Source: UBA3537 sp964219345 (lineage in GTDB: Bacteria; Bacteroidota; Bacteroidia; Flavobacteriales; Flavobacteriaceae). Taken from it: 64,000 nucleotides of DNA. The position numbers and the translations under genes are program-made. Shown piece after piece: positions 36,279 through 45,166 of this stretch. The number at the start of each line of letters is the position of its first letter. Within the stretch, counting starts at the first letter, position 1. The DNA is taken from the NCBI GenBank assembly GCA_964219345.1, contig CAXPPN010000024.1, forward strand, positions 1 through 64,000. The letters are read 5' to 3'. The notes under the pieces were generated by a model. That model saw nothing but the letters and a program-made list of their open reading frames with translations. It did not search any database and was not told the origin of the DNA.

Positions 36279-37589
36279 ATGATTATTTTAGCTGCTGGAA
36301 CAACCGGAACTGTCATAGCTACTGTCGTAGCATTCTTAGTAATTTCACTAATACTTGTAAGTGTACTTCTTTTTGTAAAACAAAAATTATCTCCTTCAGG
36401 GCCTGTAAAAATCTTGATCAATGGCGAAAGAGAAATTGAAGTGTCATCTGGAGGAACACTGTTATCTACACTTGGGAATCAGAAAATATTTTTGCCATCT
36501 GCTTGTGGAGGTGGAGGAACCTGTATTCAATGTGAATGTCATGTACTCTCAGGTGGTGGAGAAGCCCTACCAACAGAAACACCTCATTTTTCTAGAAAAG
36601 AATTGCAAAGCGGTGCCCGATTATCTTGTCAAGTAAAAGTAAAACAAGACATGGAAATTACCATTCCAGAAGAAGTTTTTGGGATAAAAAAATGGGAAGC
36701 TACTGTTGTTAGAAACTATAATGTAGCCTCTTTTATCAAGGAATTTGTTGTTGAAATTCCAGAAGATATGGGCTATAAAGCTGGTGGATATATTCAAATT
36801 GAAATCCCAGCTTGCGAAATTAATTATAAAGATATAGATATCACAGCGCATCCAGAGGAGCACGATGATCCAAAAAAATTCCAAGCCGAATGGGACAAAT
36901 TTGGATTGTGGCCTCTAACAATGAAAAATACTGAAACGGTAGAGCGTGCCTATTCAATGGCATCTTACCCAGCAGAAGGACGGGAAATCATGCTTAATGT
37001 CCGTATTGCAACCCCACCATGGGATCGCTCAAAAAATGGATGGATGGATGTTAATCCTGGAGTAGCCTCATCTTATATATTTGCTCAAAAGCCTGGTGAT
37101 AAAGTTACCATTTCTGGACCTTATGGAGAATTCTTTATCAACGAGAGTGAATCAGAAATGCTTTATGTTGGCGGGGGTGCTGGAATGGCACCAATGCGTT
37201 CACATTTGTATCACTTGTTCAAAACCTTAAAAACAGGACGAAAAGTGACATACTGGTATGGAGGTCGTTCAAAAAGAGAATTATTCTATTTAGATCATTT
37301 TAATCAATTAGAAAAAGAATTTCCTAATTTCAAATTCTACTTAGCACTTTCTGAGCCATTAGAAGAAGACAATTGGAAAGTCAAAGAAAATATAGATGCA
37401 CCAGGAGATGGTTTTATTGGATTTATTCACAATTGTGTAATCGATAATTATTTAAATCATCACGAAGCTCCAGAAGACATTGAGCTCTATTTCTGTGGCC
37501 CTCCACTAATGAATAAAGCGGTTCAAAAAATGGGTGAAGACTTTGGAATTCCAGACGAACACATCCGATTTGATGATTTTGGAGGATAA
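36279..37589 (+). CDS. nqrF: Na+-translocating NADH:quinone reductase subunit F
   Basis: NADH-oxidising subunit of 436 residues. It has an N-terminal helix (about 5-28), a [2Fe-2S] ferredoxin domain with ACGGGGTCIQCECHV and the fourth ligand in RLSCQVKV, then an FAD domain (RAYSMASYPAEG) and an NADH domain (YVGGGAGMAPMRSHL, WYGGRSKRELFY, YFCGPPLMN). It begins one base after nqrE. A strong hairpin terminator follows, ending the nqrABCDEF transcript. Confidence 0.96.
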   Translation: MIILAAGTTGTVIATVVAFLVISLILVSVLLFVKQKLSPSGPVKILINGEREIEVSSGGTLLSTLGNQKIFLPSACGGGGTCIQCECHVLSGGGEALPTETPHFSRKELQSGARLSCQVKVKQDMEITIPEEVFGIKKWEATVVRNYNVASFIKEFVVEIPEDMGYKAGGYIQIEIPACEINYKDIDITAHPEEHDDPKKFQAEWDKFGLWPLTMKNTETVERAYSMASYPAEGREIMLNVRIATPPWDRSKNGWMDVNPGVASSYIFAQKPGDKVTISGPYGEFFINESESEMLYVGGGAGMAPMRSHLYHLFKTLKTGRKVTYWYGGRSKRELFYLDHFNQLEKEFPNFKFYLALSEPLEEDNWKVKENIDAPGDGFIGFIHNCVIDNYLNHHEAPEDIELYFCGPPLMNKAVQKMGEDFGIPDEHIRFDDFGG

Positions 37590-37613
37590 AATAAATTATC
37601 TTTATATTCACTA

Positions 37614-37643
37614 AAAAAGCTCAACAGAAATGTTGGGCTTTTT
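37614..37643 (+). terminator. Strong terminator after nqrF
   Basis: A 13-base-pair stem (37614-37626 with 37631-37643, one G-T wobble) closed by a GAAA tetraloop. Its U tract runs directly into the promoter of the next gene. Confidence 0.8.
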
Positions 37644-37644
37644 G

Positions 37645-37652
37645 TATTTTTG
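37645..37652 (+). promoter_or_regulatory. Promoter -7 element overlapping the nqrF terminator tail
   Basis: TATTTTTG, only four bases before the ATG at 37657, which predicts a leaderless or nearly leaderless message. The T run is shared with the terminator, so part of the match may be fortuitous. Confidence 0.4.
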
Positions 37653-37656
37653 TAAT

Positions 37657-38034
37657 ATGTCAAAGCCACTCACAGAACAAGAACTTCATAACTTAGCAAT
37701 GAACCATGTTGGTAAGGATTTAGAGGCTAGAGGATTCGAATTTGTAGCCATTAATAGTAATTTAAAAAAACATCCACAATTTGTATGTATTGATAAAAAC
37801 AACCAATATTTTTTTGTGATCGTCCGTGTGGTAAAATTACCAGAAAACCCTAACAATTATGATGTTGTTTGGATGGAAACATTCAAAAAACATGCTTTCG
37901 AAAAAGATGCAAAAGTGCTCTATGCTGGGGTAGCTGTAGGAAATCCCAACGGCAAGGATTTACCAGTGTATCTTAATCAAGACTACTTGATGGAATACAA
38001 TGGTATTCAAGTCATTGAAACCAATATGAACTAA
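37657..38034 (+). CDS. Small protein between nqrF and apbE, function unknown
   Basis: A soluble-looking protein of 125 residues without signal or membrane segment. It opens with SKPLTEQELHNLAMNHVGKDLEARGFEF and continues with alternating beta-strand patterns (FVCIDKNNQYFFVIVRVVKL, KVLYAGVAVGNPNG). Its fold resembles small restriction-endonuclease-like or DUF domains, but I cannot name it. Similar genes at this place in Bacteroidota are often labelled as an Nqr F subunit by position; the sequence has no ferredoxin, FAD or NADH motif, so that label would be wrong. Its place between nqr and apbE hints at a role with the Nqr complex. The frame is open from 37630, but MSKPLT is the better start. 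Confidence 0.65.
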   Translation: MSKPLTEQELHNLAMNHVGKDLEARGFEFVAINSNLKKHPQFVCIDKNNQYFFVIVRVVKLPENPNNYDVVWMETFKKHAFEKDAKVLYAGVAVGNPNGKDLPVYLNQDYLMEYNGIQVIETNMN

Positions 38035-38044
38035 TTATAACAAC

Positions 38045-39007
38045 ATGAAAAAAATAGTTTTATTTATTTTTTTAGGGTTGCTTTCTTGTACAAATAGCGT
38101 CAAACAGCAGCGTAATTCTGGTGGTGTTTTTGGAACAACATATAGTATTATATACGACAGTAATGAAGATTTTCAGCAGGAATTCGAGCAGATTTTTAAT
38201 GACATTAATCATTCAATGTCTACATATATTCCCAACTCTATAATTTCTGAAGTCAATAACAATAGAATAACTAAAATTGACACTCACTTCAAAACAGTTT
38301 TTGAGACTTCAAAACGAGTTTTTGATGAAACTAGCGGTCGTTTTGATCCCACTATTGGGGCGGTTGTCAATGCGTGGGATTTTGGTCCTGAGGGAAAAAT
38401 TGAACAACTTGACAGTGTAAAAATAAAAAATCTAATGCAGTCTGTTGGCCTCAATAAAGTTTCTGTAGAAGGATTTCAAATCAAAAAGCCAAGCGCTACT
38501 AAAATTGATTTTAATGCCATTGCAAAAGGATATGGTGTTGATCAAATAGGGTATTTTTTAGAGTCTAATAGTGTTTCAAATTTTTTGGTTGAAATTGGTG
38601 GAGAAATTGTTTGTAAAGGGATAAATTCTTCAAAAGGAACCCCTTGGAAAATTGGTATACAAAACCCAAACATAGAGAGTGATTTTCCTTTTCTCAATAG
38701 TGTTGAACTCAACAATAAGGCAATGGCCACATCAGGAACATATAGAAAATATAAAGTTGATGAAAATGGACGGCGCTACACGCACATTATTGATGCCAAA
38801 ACAGGTTATCCTAGCCGATCAAATATTTTGAGCATTTCTGTGATTGCCGAAAATTGTATGGCTGCTGATGCCTATGCAACAGCACTTCAGACTATGAATT
38901 TAGAAGAATTATCCAATTTTTTAAGCAATCACCTTGAATTGAAAGTTTATATCATTTTTGAAAATGAAAATAAAGAATTAGAATATAAATCCTTTAATGG
39001 GTTTTAG
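38045..39007 (+). CDS. apbE: FAD:protein FMN transferase (lipoprotein)
   Basis: Attaches FMN through a phosphoester to threonines of target flavoproteins, here most likely NqrB and NqrC. The 320-residue protein has a signal with lipobox GLLSC (Cys15). Motifs: GTTYSIIYD, HSMSTYIPNSIISEVN, DFNAIAKGYGVDQI, VEIGGEIVCKG, ATSGTYRKY, THIIDAKTGYP and a metal-site AADAYATAL. It lies ten bases after the small protein gene and faces a convergent DUF3050 gene. Confidence 0.95.
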   Translation: MKKIVLFIFLGLLSCTNSVKQQRNSGGVFGTTYSIIYDSNEDFQQEFEQIFNDINHSMSTYIPNSIISEVNNNRITKIDTHFKTVFETSKRVFDETSGRFDPTIGAVVNAWDFGPEGKIEQLDSVKIKNLMQSVGLNKVSVEGFQIKKPSATKIDFNAIAKGYGVDQIGYFLESNSVSNFLVEIGGEIVCKGINSSKGTPWKIGIQNPNIESDFPFLNSVELNNKAMATSGTYRKYKVDENGRRYTHIIDAKTGYPSRSNILSISVIAENCMAADAYATALQTMNLEELSNFLSNHLELKVYIIFENENKELEYKSFNGF

Positions 39008-39008
39008 T

Positions 39009-39803
39009 CTAACTAATAAGTGCAGCTTCTTTGTCTTTCAAAATACTTTTGTAAATATGATTCCAAAGCATTAATCGGTGTTCTAATGCTTGTTTTGCAG
39101 TTTTAAGAACTTCGTTCCATTTTTCAGTATCATTTCCACAAAGTGTTTCAACCATTTGCAATGAAATTGGGCCATGCTCGTCGCCATCAATTTCTATGTG
39201 TCTTTGTAAGTAATACAGTAGTTTGCTGTAGCGATTGTCTTTTTCACTTGTTTTGGACTGTTGTATAATTTTTAAGAACATATCTGGAATAACATCCTCT
39301 CTACCAAAGGTAAAAGCAGAAGCAATACAATGTGGTTTTTGAGTTTTAATCACATCAAAAGTAAAGTTGATGAACTTGCAAATTTCCGTATCAATTTGTT
39401 GATTTTCCAAAGCTGTATTGATATCATTACCTTGAGATAAGCTGTATAAAAATGATTTAATACCTGAAGGATCTGCCTGAATTTGATCCATGGCATCCAT
39501 ATACATTTCATAATGACTCTTTGCCTCGCCAAGTTCATTGACATCGCTTTCTTCTCCCATCACAATTTCATTAATAAAACGTGCAGCCTCTCCATGTCCT
39601 TTTGGAGTCCATGGAATACAAGTTGTGGTCAAATGATTTTGAAGTGCTTTAAGCAATGACATAAAATCCCACACAGCAAAAACATGAATTTCCATAAATG
39701 TTTTGATGTCATCAATAGTTTCAAGAGTTTTGTAGAGTGGATGCTGATTAATTTGTTGTCTCAAATCAATTAGTTCATTTTCAACATATTGGATAGGCTT
39801 CAT
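39009..39803 (-). CDS. DUF3050 heme-oxygenase-like fold protein
   Basis: A 264-residue all-helical protein. It has the conserved layout of DUF3050: HPLYKTLETIDDIKTFMEIHVFAVWDFMSLLKALQ, then GEESDVNELGEAKSHYEMYMDAM, and HIEIDGDEHGPISLQMVETLCG. His and Glu residues in these helices recall the two-metal heme-oxygenase-like oxidases, which include several recently recognised oxidative enzymes; whether this one binds iron is inference. The start follows map by 22 bases. Confidence 0.78.
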   Translation of the reverse strand: MKPIQYVENELIDLRQQINQHPLYKTLETIDDIKTFMEIHVFAVWDFMSLLKALQNHLTTTCIPWTPKGHGEAARFINEIVMGEESDVNELGEAKSHYEMYMDAMDQIQADPSGIKSFLYSLSQGNDINTALENQQIDTEICKFINFTFDVIKTQKPHCIASAFTFGREDVIPDMFLKIIQQSKTSEKDNRYSKLLYYLQRHIEIDGDEHGPISLQMVETLCGNDTEKWNEVLKTAKQALEHRLMLWNHIYKSILKDKEAALIS

Positions 39804-39825
39804 CGTATAATTTTTTATAATAAAA

Positions 39826-40635
39826 CTATAATCTAAATTCTAATTCTTCATCAGTTTCAATACCAAGTGCTTCATTAATGTAGGCAAATGTTGAAAGGAG
39901 TTCGGGTTTTCCGTCGACTAGTGCAATATTATGTTCAAAATGTGCGCTTGGCAAATTGTCTTTTGTTGTAATGGTCCATCCATCGTTGTGATGTTTTATG
40001 CGATGTGTTCCCATGTTAATCATAGGTTCAATGGCAACAACCATTCCATCCAAAAACTTTTTTCCACGACCTCTTTTTCCATAGTTAGGCATTTCTGGTT
40101 CTTCGTGCATAACACGCCCCAAACCATGTCCTACTAGCTCTCTTACAACACCATAACCAAAAGATTCACAATAATTTTGAATGGCATAACCAACATCTCC
40201 AACACGGTTATTTTTTTTGAATGCTCTAATTCCTTCATAAAGTGATGCCTTTGTTACCTCCAACAATTTTTGTGTTTCAACAGAGATTTCTCCTACAGCA
40301 AATGTGTAGGCATGGTCGCCATAAAATTCATTTTTTAGTGCGCCACAATCAATTGAAATGATATCACCTTCTTTAAGGGGGGTATCGTTTGGAATACCAT
40401 GAACGACTTGCTCGTTTGGACTCATACAAAGTGTATTAGGGAAATCATATAACCCCAAAAATCCTGGAATGGCTCCGTGGTCTCTTATAAAAGTTTCTGC
40501 TAAAGCATCGAGTTGAAGTGTTGTAACTCCAGGACGAACTTCTTTTGCAAGCATTCCAAGAGTTTTTGACACAATCAGTGCGCTCTCGCGAATGCATTCA
40601 ATTTCTTCAGCAGTCTTTAAATTTAGCATCTTCAT
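39826..40635 (-). CDS. map: Methionine aminopeptidase, type I
   Basis: Removes N-terminal methionine from new proteins. The enzyme has the pita-bread fold with metal ligands in SIDCGALKNEFYGDHAYTF (Asp, Asp), GHGLGRVMHEEPEMPNYG (His) and VVAIEPMINMGTH (Glu), plus the final Glu in HFEHNIAL. The frame opens at a GTG at 40644, but that codon sits on the promoter element, so an ATG at 40635 or 40629 is the likely start (269 or 267 residues). Confidence 0.94.
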   Translation of the reverse strand: MKMLNLKTAEEIECIRESALIVSKTLGMLAKEVRPGVTTLQLDALAETFIRDHGAIPGFLGLYDFPNTLCMSPNEQVVHGIPNDTPLKEGDIISIDCGALKNEFYGDHAYTFAVGEISVETQKLLEVTKASLYEGIRAFKKNNRVGDVGYAIQNYCESFGYGVVRELVGHGLGRVMHEEPEMPNYGKRGRGKKFLDGMVVAIEPMINMGTHRIKHHNDGWTITTKDNLPSAHFEHNIALVDGKPELLSTFAYINEALGIETDEELEFRL

Positions 40636-40643
40636 AGAAACCA

Positions 40644-40651
40644 CAAAGATA
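40644..40651 (-). promoter_or_regulatory. Promoter -7 element of map
   Basis: Minus strand TATCTTTG, eight bases before the ATG at 40635, predicting a very short leader. Confidence 0.5.
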
Positions 40652-40689
40652 CTTAAAAACTTTAGTTTGATTCTAAAATTTATGCAGTT

Positions 40690-42204
40690 TTAAACCAATG
40701 ATTTTTGGCTCATAGCAGCTGGTTTATCAATACCAATTAATTTTAAAATTGTAGGTGCGATATCGCCTAAAATTCCATTTTGAATTTGATCTAAATCATT
40801 ATCAATCAGTATGATTGGCACAGGATTAGTCGTGTGTGCAGTATGTGGTGATCCGTCTGGATTGATCATTGTTTCACAGTTTCCATGATCCGCAATAAGT
40901 AGGGTGGTATATTGGTGTTTTAAAGCGGTATTGACCACATCTTTCACACATTCATCTACGGCCTCACAAGCTTTAATGGCAGCTTCCATAACACCTGTAT
41001 GACCAACCATATCTCCATTGGCAAAATTTAAGCAAACAAAATCAGTTTTTTCTGCTTTCAAAACAGGGATAAGTGCATCACGTAGTTCATAAGCACTCAT
41101 TTCGGGTTTAAGGTCATATGTGGCCACTTTTGGAGAATTTTTTAAAATGCGTTCTTCACCCTTAAAAGGTGTTTCTCTACCCCCTGAAAAGAAAAAAGTA
41201 ACATGTGGATATTTTTCAGTTTCTGCAATCCGAAGTTGTGTTTTTCCATGAGCTTCAAGAACTTCTCCTAAGGTCTCGTTCAGGTTTTCTTTGTTGAAAA
41301 TAACATCAATATTCTTGAAATTATCATCATAATTTGTCATGGTCACATACTTCAAATCTAAAGCATGCATATTATATTCATGAAAATCTTTTTGACTTAA
41401 AACCTCAGTTAATTGACGACCACGATCTGTTCTAAAATTAAAAAACAACACCACATCTCCATCATTGATGGTCGCAACAGGTTCATCATTATTGGTAACA
41501 ATTATAGGTTTAAGAAACTCATCGGTTATGTCTTCATCATAACTATTTTGAATGCTAGAGGTCACATTTTTTGAATATTCTCCTTTACCATTTACAAGTG
41601 CTTCATAAGCAAGTTGTGTGCGTTCCCAACGCTTATCTCTATCCATTGCATAGTAGCGTCCAGTTACTGTAGCCAATTGTACAGACGATTTTTCTAGACG
41701 TGATTCTAACTCGGTTATAAAACCAAACCCTGATTTTGGATCTACATCTCTACCATCTGTAAAAGCATGAACAAATCCTTTTTCTATTTTGTTTTCTTCT
41801 AAATTCTCAATGATTCCAAATAGGTGATTGATGTGAGAATGTACACCGCCATCACTTAATAAGCCCAATAAATGGATAGGTTTATTTTGTGCTTTTGCAT
41901 AAGCAATAGCATCTTTCAAAACCGTTTCATTACCCAAAGTTTTATTTGTGACAGCTAAATTAATTTTTGCTAAATCTTGATAAACAATTCGTCCAGCACC
42001 AAGATTCATATGACCAACTTCGCTATTCCCCATTTGTCCTTCGGGGAGGCCAACGTGAAGCCCATCTGTTCTTAGACTTGCGTGAGCAAAGTTGTTGTAT
42101 AATCCATCTATAAAAGGTGTATTTGCGTGGTCAATAGCCGATACTTTTGGGTCGGGAGAAGTTCCCCAACCGTCCAAAATCATTAAAATTACTTTCTTAT
42201 TCAT
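40690..42204 (-). CDS. gpmI: 2,3-bisphosphoglycerate-independent phosphoglycerate mutase
   Basis: Manganese-dependent glycolytic mutase of 504 residues. The alkaline-phosphatase-fold metal sites are visible: LMILDGWG (Asp), the phospho-serine in MGNSEVGHMNLGAG, FTDGRDVDPKSG, TVTGRYYAMDRD, VCLNFANGDMVGHTG and LIADHGNCE. The end, AHTTNPVPIILI, is standard. It has its own promoter 17 bases upstream. Confidence 0.96.
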   Translation of the reverse strand: MNKKVILMILDGWGTSPDPKVSAIDHANTPFIDGLYNNFAHASLRTDGLHVGLPEGQMGNSEVGHMNLGAGRIVYQDLAKINLAVTNKTLGNETVLKDAIAYAKAQNKPIHLLGLLSDGGVHSHINHLFGIIENLEENKIEKGFVHAFTDGRDVDPKSGFGFITELESRLEKSSVQLATVTGRYYAMDRDKRWERTQLAYEALVNGKGEYSKNVTSSIQNSYDEDITDEFLKPIIVTNNDEPVATINDGDVVLFFNFRTDRGRQLTEVLSQKDFHEYNMHALDLKYVTMTNYDDNFKNIDVIFNKENLNETLGEVLEAHGKTQLRIAETEKYPHVTFFFSGGRETPFKGEERILKNSPKVATYDLKPEMSAYELRDALIPVLKAEKTDFVCLNFANGDMVGHTGVMEAAIKACEAVDECVKDVVNTALKHQYTTLLIADHGNCETMINPDGSPHTAHTTNPVPIILIDNDLDQIQNGILGDIAPTILKLIGIDKPAAMSQKSLV

Positions 42205-42221
42205 TAGTGTTGGTTAAGTCA

Positions 42222-42229
42222 CAAAGATA
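42222..42229 (-). promoter_or_regulatory. Promoter -7 element of gpmI
   Basis: Minus strand TATCTTTG, 17 bases before the gpmI ATG, with a TTG about 21 bases upstream of it. Confidence 0.55.
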
Positions 42230-42281
42230 AGAAGTTTTTGAGTTTTAAAACAAGATAGTTTGGTGTAACTTTAATCTGTTA

Positions 42282-43049
42282 TTATTGATATTTTTCTATG
42301 GCTTGTCTTATTTTTTCAATCCGATTTTCTGGATCTGGATGTGTACTCTGAAATTCTGGTGCTCTGTTGGGGCCAGCGGCATCTTTTAAAATTTTCATGA
42401 CTCCAATAAGTGCTTCAGGGTTATAACCCGCTTGAATCATAAACTGTACCCCAAGATCATCACTCTGAAGTTCATCGTCTCGACCATATTTCATATTAAT
42501 AAGTTGTGCAACTGCTGCCGCTACTTGAGCAGCTGAAGGATCGACACCCACGGCCACACCGCTTAAAATACCTTGCGTAAGTCCATCTTTGGCAATACGT
42601 TCTGCAGAGTGTCGCCCCAATACATGTCCAATTTCATGTCCAATAATACCTGCCAATTGATCAATATTTTCGAGTTTTGAAAATAGTGCGTAGGTAATAA
42701 AAATTTGACCACCTGGAAGTGCAAAGGCATTTATAGTACGTTCATCGGCCAATAAATGAAAATCAAATTTATAGTTGCTATCTTTTGCAATACTATTGTT
42801 TACTAATTTTTTTCCAACACGATCCACTGCGTCTTGATATTGCGTGTCTGGATGAAGCCCACCATGCTGATGAGCCATTTGTGGTGCAGCATTCAATCCC
42901 ATTGCAATTTCTTCGGTTTCACTCAATCCAATGTGCTGTTTTTCATTGGTATATGGGTTAATTTCTGCGCTTGAACAATATTTTAGAACTGCAAACAAAA
43001 CCAGTCCAGCTCCAATAATTAATCTAATTTTTCTTCCGCCTCTAAGCAT
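42282..43049 (-). CDS. M48-family metalloprotease, membrane anchored
   Basis: A 255-residue zinc protease of the BepA/LoiP type. A hydrophobic segment (about residues 9-22) anchors it, and the protease domain faces the periplasm. The active site is IIGHEIGHVLGRHSAERI (HExxH), with the third ligand in DDELQSDDLGVQFMIQAGYNP, and STHPDPENRIEKI is the usual end. Such proteases remove misfolded outer membrane proteins. It lacks the TPR region of BepA. Confidence 0.9.
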   Translation of the reverse strand: MLRGGRKIRLIIGAGLVLFAVLKYCSSAEINPYTNEKQHIGLSETEEIAMGLNAAPQMAHQHGGLHPDTQYQDAVDRVGKKLVNNSIAKDSNYKFDFHLLADERTINAFALPGGQIFITYALFSKLENIDQLAGIIGHEIGHVLGRHSAERIAKDGLTQGILSGVAVGVDPSAAQVAAAVAQLINMKYGRDDELQSDDLGVQFMIQAGYNPEALIGVMKILKDAAGPNRAPEFQSTHPDPENRIEKIRQAIEKYQ

Positions 43050-43115
43050 AATTTTGTGTTTTTCGTCATTAGATTAGACACAATTTATTTTAAAAAGTCA
43101 CAAAAAATTTAATTG

Positions 43116-43123
43116 TATTTTTG
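43116..43123 (+). promoter_or_regulatory. Promoter -7 element of the acetyltransferase gene
   Basis: TATTTTTG, 21 bases before the ATG at 43145. Confidence 0.45.
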
Positions 43124-43144
43124 GTTTTTTATAAATGAGACCAT

Positions 43145-43564
43145 ATGCAATTTAAAATTATTGTCCCAAAAAATATTCATTTGGTAGTGCCTTTAGTGAA
43201 GAAAATGGCAAAAGAATCTATTTCTGATGCGCTTCTTTTAGAGCGATTTCAAGAAATGGTAACTCAAAATTATGAATGTGTAGGGGTTTTTAAAGATGAA
43301 GTCCTTGTGGGAGTTGCTGGAATGTGGTTTTGTACGCGTCATTATTCGGGACGAAGCGTAGAAATTGACCATGTTTTTATAGAAAAGTCTTTAAGGAATC
43401 AAGGCATTGGAAGTCAGTTGTTGACTTGGATAGAAAATTATACAGCATCAAAAGGCTATGAAACTATTGAACTCAATACGTATATAGAAAATGAAAAATC
43501 ACATGATTTTTATGATAGAAAAAACTATAAAAAATTGGGATATCATTTTTTAAAATCGCTTTAA
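43145..43564 (+). CDS. GNAT-family N-acetyltransferase
   Basis: A 139-residue single-domain acetyltransferase. The acetyl-CoA loop is SLRNQGIGSQLL (Q/RxxGxG/A), preceded by VEIDHVFIEK and followed by KGYETIELNTYIENEKSHDFYDRKNYKKLGYHF, the canonical motif B end. The substrate cannot be predicted. It stands alone between two minus-strand genes. Confidence 0.88.
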   Translation: MQFKIIVPKNIHLVVPLVKKMAKESISDALLLERFQEMVTQNYECVGVFKDEVLVGVAGMWFCTRHYSGRSVEIDHVFIEKSLRNQGIGSQLLTWIENYTASKGYETIELNTYIENEKSHDFYDRKNYKKLGYHFLKSL

Positions 43565-43567
43565 ATT

Positions 43568-44275
43568 TTAGCGTAATAAACTAAGATCTGTTCCAGATTC
43601 TACTTCGTAGGCTTCTTTTTTTTGTTCAAAAATTCTTGCTTTCAAAGGTCCCTTAAGTGTTATACGCTCGTCAGAGACTTCCAAGAAGCTACCTTCTCTA
43701 AGCCCAACCACTGCTTGTGTATTGAAAAAATGAAACTCTTTAATGCGAGTCTCTCTTGTTTCTCCCATGTGTTTGCTGTTTGGGTTTGGGTCTAGGTAGT
43801 GCGGATTGATATTGAATGGAATGATACTTAGTGCATCAAAACTAGGAGGGTGTACAATTGGCATATCGTTGGAAGTCCCCATCGTTTGACCACAAATATT
43901 ACTACCAGCACTTGTTCCCAAGTATGGTGTTCCAGATTGAATTACCGATTTTAAGGTATCAAAAACATCATTTTTATACAATTCATCGAGCAATACAAAA
44001 CTATTCCCTCCTCCAACAAAAATGCCTTTGGCTTCTAAAAGTGCTTTTTTAGGGTTTTCAAATTGATGAATTCCAACGATATTTTTATCAATTTTTTGAA
44101 ATGCTTTTTGAACAATTTCAGTATATGCATCGTGACTCAAACCACTTGGCCGAGCATAGGGAATAAAAAGAATAGTTTCAGTGGATTGAAAAAAGAGTGT
44201 CAATTTCTCCAAAAGGTAATCTAAATAACCACTTCCATAAATTGTAGAAGTACTAGCAATGATTAGTTTTTTCAT
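43568..44275 (-). CDS. pepE: Dipeptidase E (alpha-aspartyl dipeptidase)
   Basis: Serine peptidase of the S51 family, 235 residues, which cleaves Asp-X dipeptides. Motifs: GIFVGGGNSFVLLDEL, the nucleophile in PYLGTSAGSNICG, NDMPIVHPPSFDALSIIPFNINPHY and REGSFLEV, all matching the family. Length agrees with E. coli PepE. Its promoter is 47 bases upstream. Confidence 0.93.
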   Translation of the reverse strand: MKKLIIASTSTIYGSGYLDYLLEKLTLFFQSTETILFIPYARPSGLSHDAYTEIVQKAFQKIDKNIVGIHQFENPKKALLEAKGIFVGGGNSFVLLDELYKNDVFDTLKSVIQSGTPYLGTSAGSNICGQTMGTSNDMPIVHPPSFDALSIIPFNINPHYLDPNPNSKHMGETRETRIKEFHFFNTQAVVGLREGSFLEVSDERITLKGPLKARIFEQKKEAYEVESGTDLSLLR

Positions 44276-44322
44276 TAAAATGATTTTATTGGCACAACGA
44301 TTTTTTCTTTTGTAAATTTATA

Positions 44323-44330
44323 CAAAATTA
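44323..44330 (-). promoter_or_regulatory. Promoter -7 element of pepE
   Basis: Minus strand TAATTTTG, 47 bases before the pepE ATG, in the gap shared with the next divergent gene. Confidence 0.45.
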
Positions 44331-44341
44331 AATGAATCCTT

Positions 44342-45139
44342 TTGACATTATTTTTCAAATATTTTAGTTCTATTGTTTTACTTTTTTTCTTCACTTTGAT
44401 TCAAGCTCAAACACGTGAATTTTCAGGAATTGTAAAAGCAGATGGAAATGTAGAAGGTATTCATATCATCAATAAAACGTCGTATCGTTACGCTACTACC
44501 GACAAAAGTGGGGGGTTTATAATTCAAGCAAAATTATCCGATTCATTATATTTTTCATCAATACAATATACTCCAAAAATTGTGGTAATAACTCCAAATA
44601 TTCTTAAAGATAGTTTTATAGAAGTGCGCTTGGAAGACAGTGTGACTGAGCTAGATGAGGTTACAGTTGGAAAAATATTAACAGGAGATTTAAATTCAGA
44701 TATTACTAATTCTGATGCCGAACGTCCTTTAGATTTTTATGATGTGGGTATTCCAGGATATACTGGTACAAGAAAAACACAAATTGAAAGTAGACTATAT
44801 GAGGCAGATGCTGGAAAAATGGTATACCTAGGCTTTCCATATGCGATGCTTAACCTCAATAAATTTTTAAATAAAATTACAGGTCGTACAAAAAAATTAA
44901 AACAAGCGGTCAAGATTGAAAAAGAAAGAAATATACTCACACACATTAAAGAAGTTGTAGGTCCAGAACTATTTAAAATAGAGAATCTTTCAGAAGAACT
45001 TGTGCCACAATTTTATTATTTCTGTGCTGATGATCCCAATTTTCAGCAACGCTGCGCCAATAGGAGCGATGTGCAAATTCTTCAGTTTTTACAAGAAAAA
45101 CTAAAGGAATTCAAAGCCAACAATTTATCAGAAAATTAA
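44342..45139 (+). CDS. Secreted protein with carboxypeptidase-D regulatory-like domain; TTG start
   Basis: A 265-residue exported protein: signal peptide ending near TLIQAQ, then a beta-sandwich with FSGIVKADGNVEGIHIINKTSYRYATTDKSGGFIIQAKLSDSLYFSSIQY, the CarboxypepD_reg-like (CNA-B-related) pattern common in Bacteroidota envelope proteins. The second half is helical and charged, ending without any known domain. No ATG or GTG is available: an in-frame TGA at 44333-44335 is followed only by the TTG at 44342 before the signal peptide, so a TTG start is required. The molecular role is unknown. Confidence 0.72.
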   Translation: MTLFFKYFSSIVLLFFFTLIQAQTREFSGIVKADGNVEGIHIINKTSYRYATTDKSGGFIIQAKLSDSLYFSSIQYTPKIVVITPNILKDSFIEVRLEDSVTELDEVTVGKILTGDLNSDITNSDAERPLDFYDVGIPGYTGTRKTQIESRLYEADAGKMVYLGFPYAMLNLNKFLNKITGRTKKLKQAVKIEKERNILTHIKEVVGPELFKIENLSEELVPQFYYFCADDPNFQQRCANRSDVQILQFLQEKLKEFKANNLSEN

Positions 45140-45151
45140 AGGAATACTTCC

Positions 45152-45159
45152 TATCTTTG
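45152..45159 (+). promoter_or_regulatory. Promoter -7 element of tatA
   Basis: TATCTTTG, seven bases before the tatA ATG, so the message should be leaderless or nearly so. Confidence 0.55.
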
Positions 45160-45166
45160 TACCATT

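Noticed and set aside
37657..38034. Second NqrF subunit
   Set aside because: No ferredoxin cysteines, FAD or NADH motifs are present; only the position next to nqr suggests such a label.
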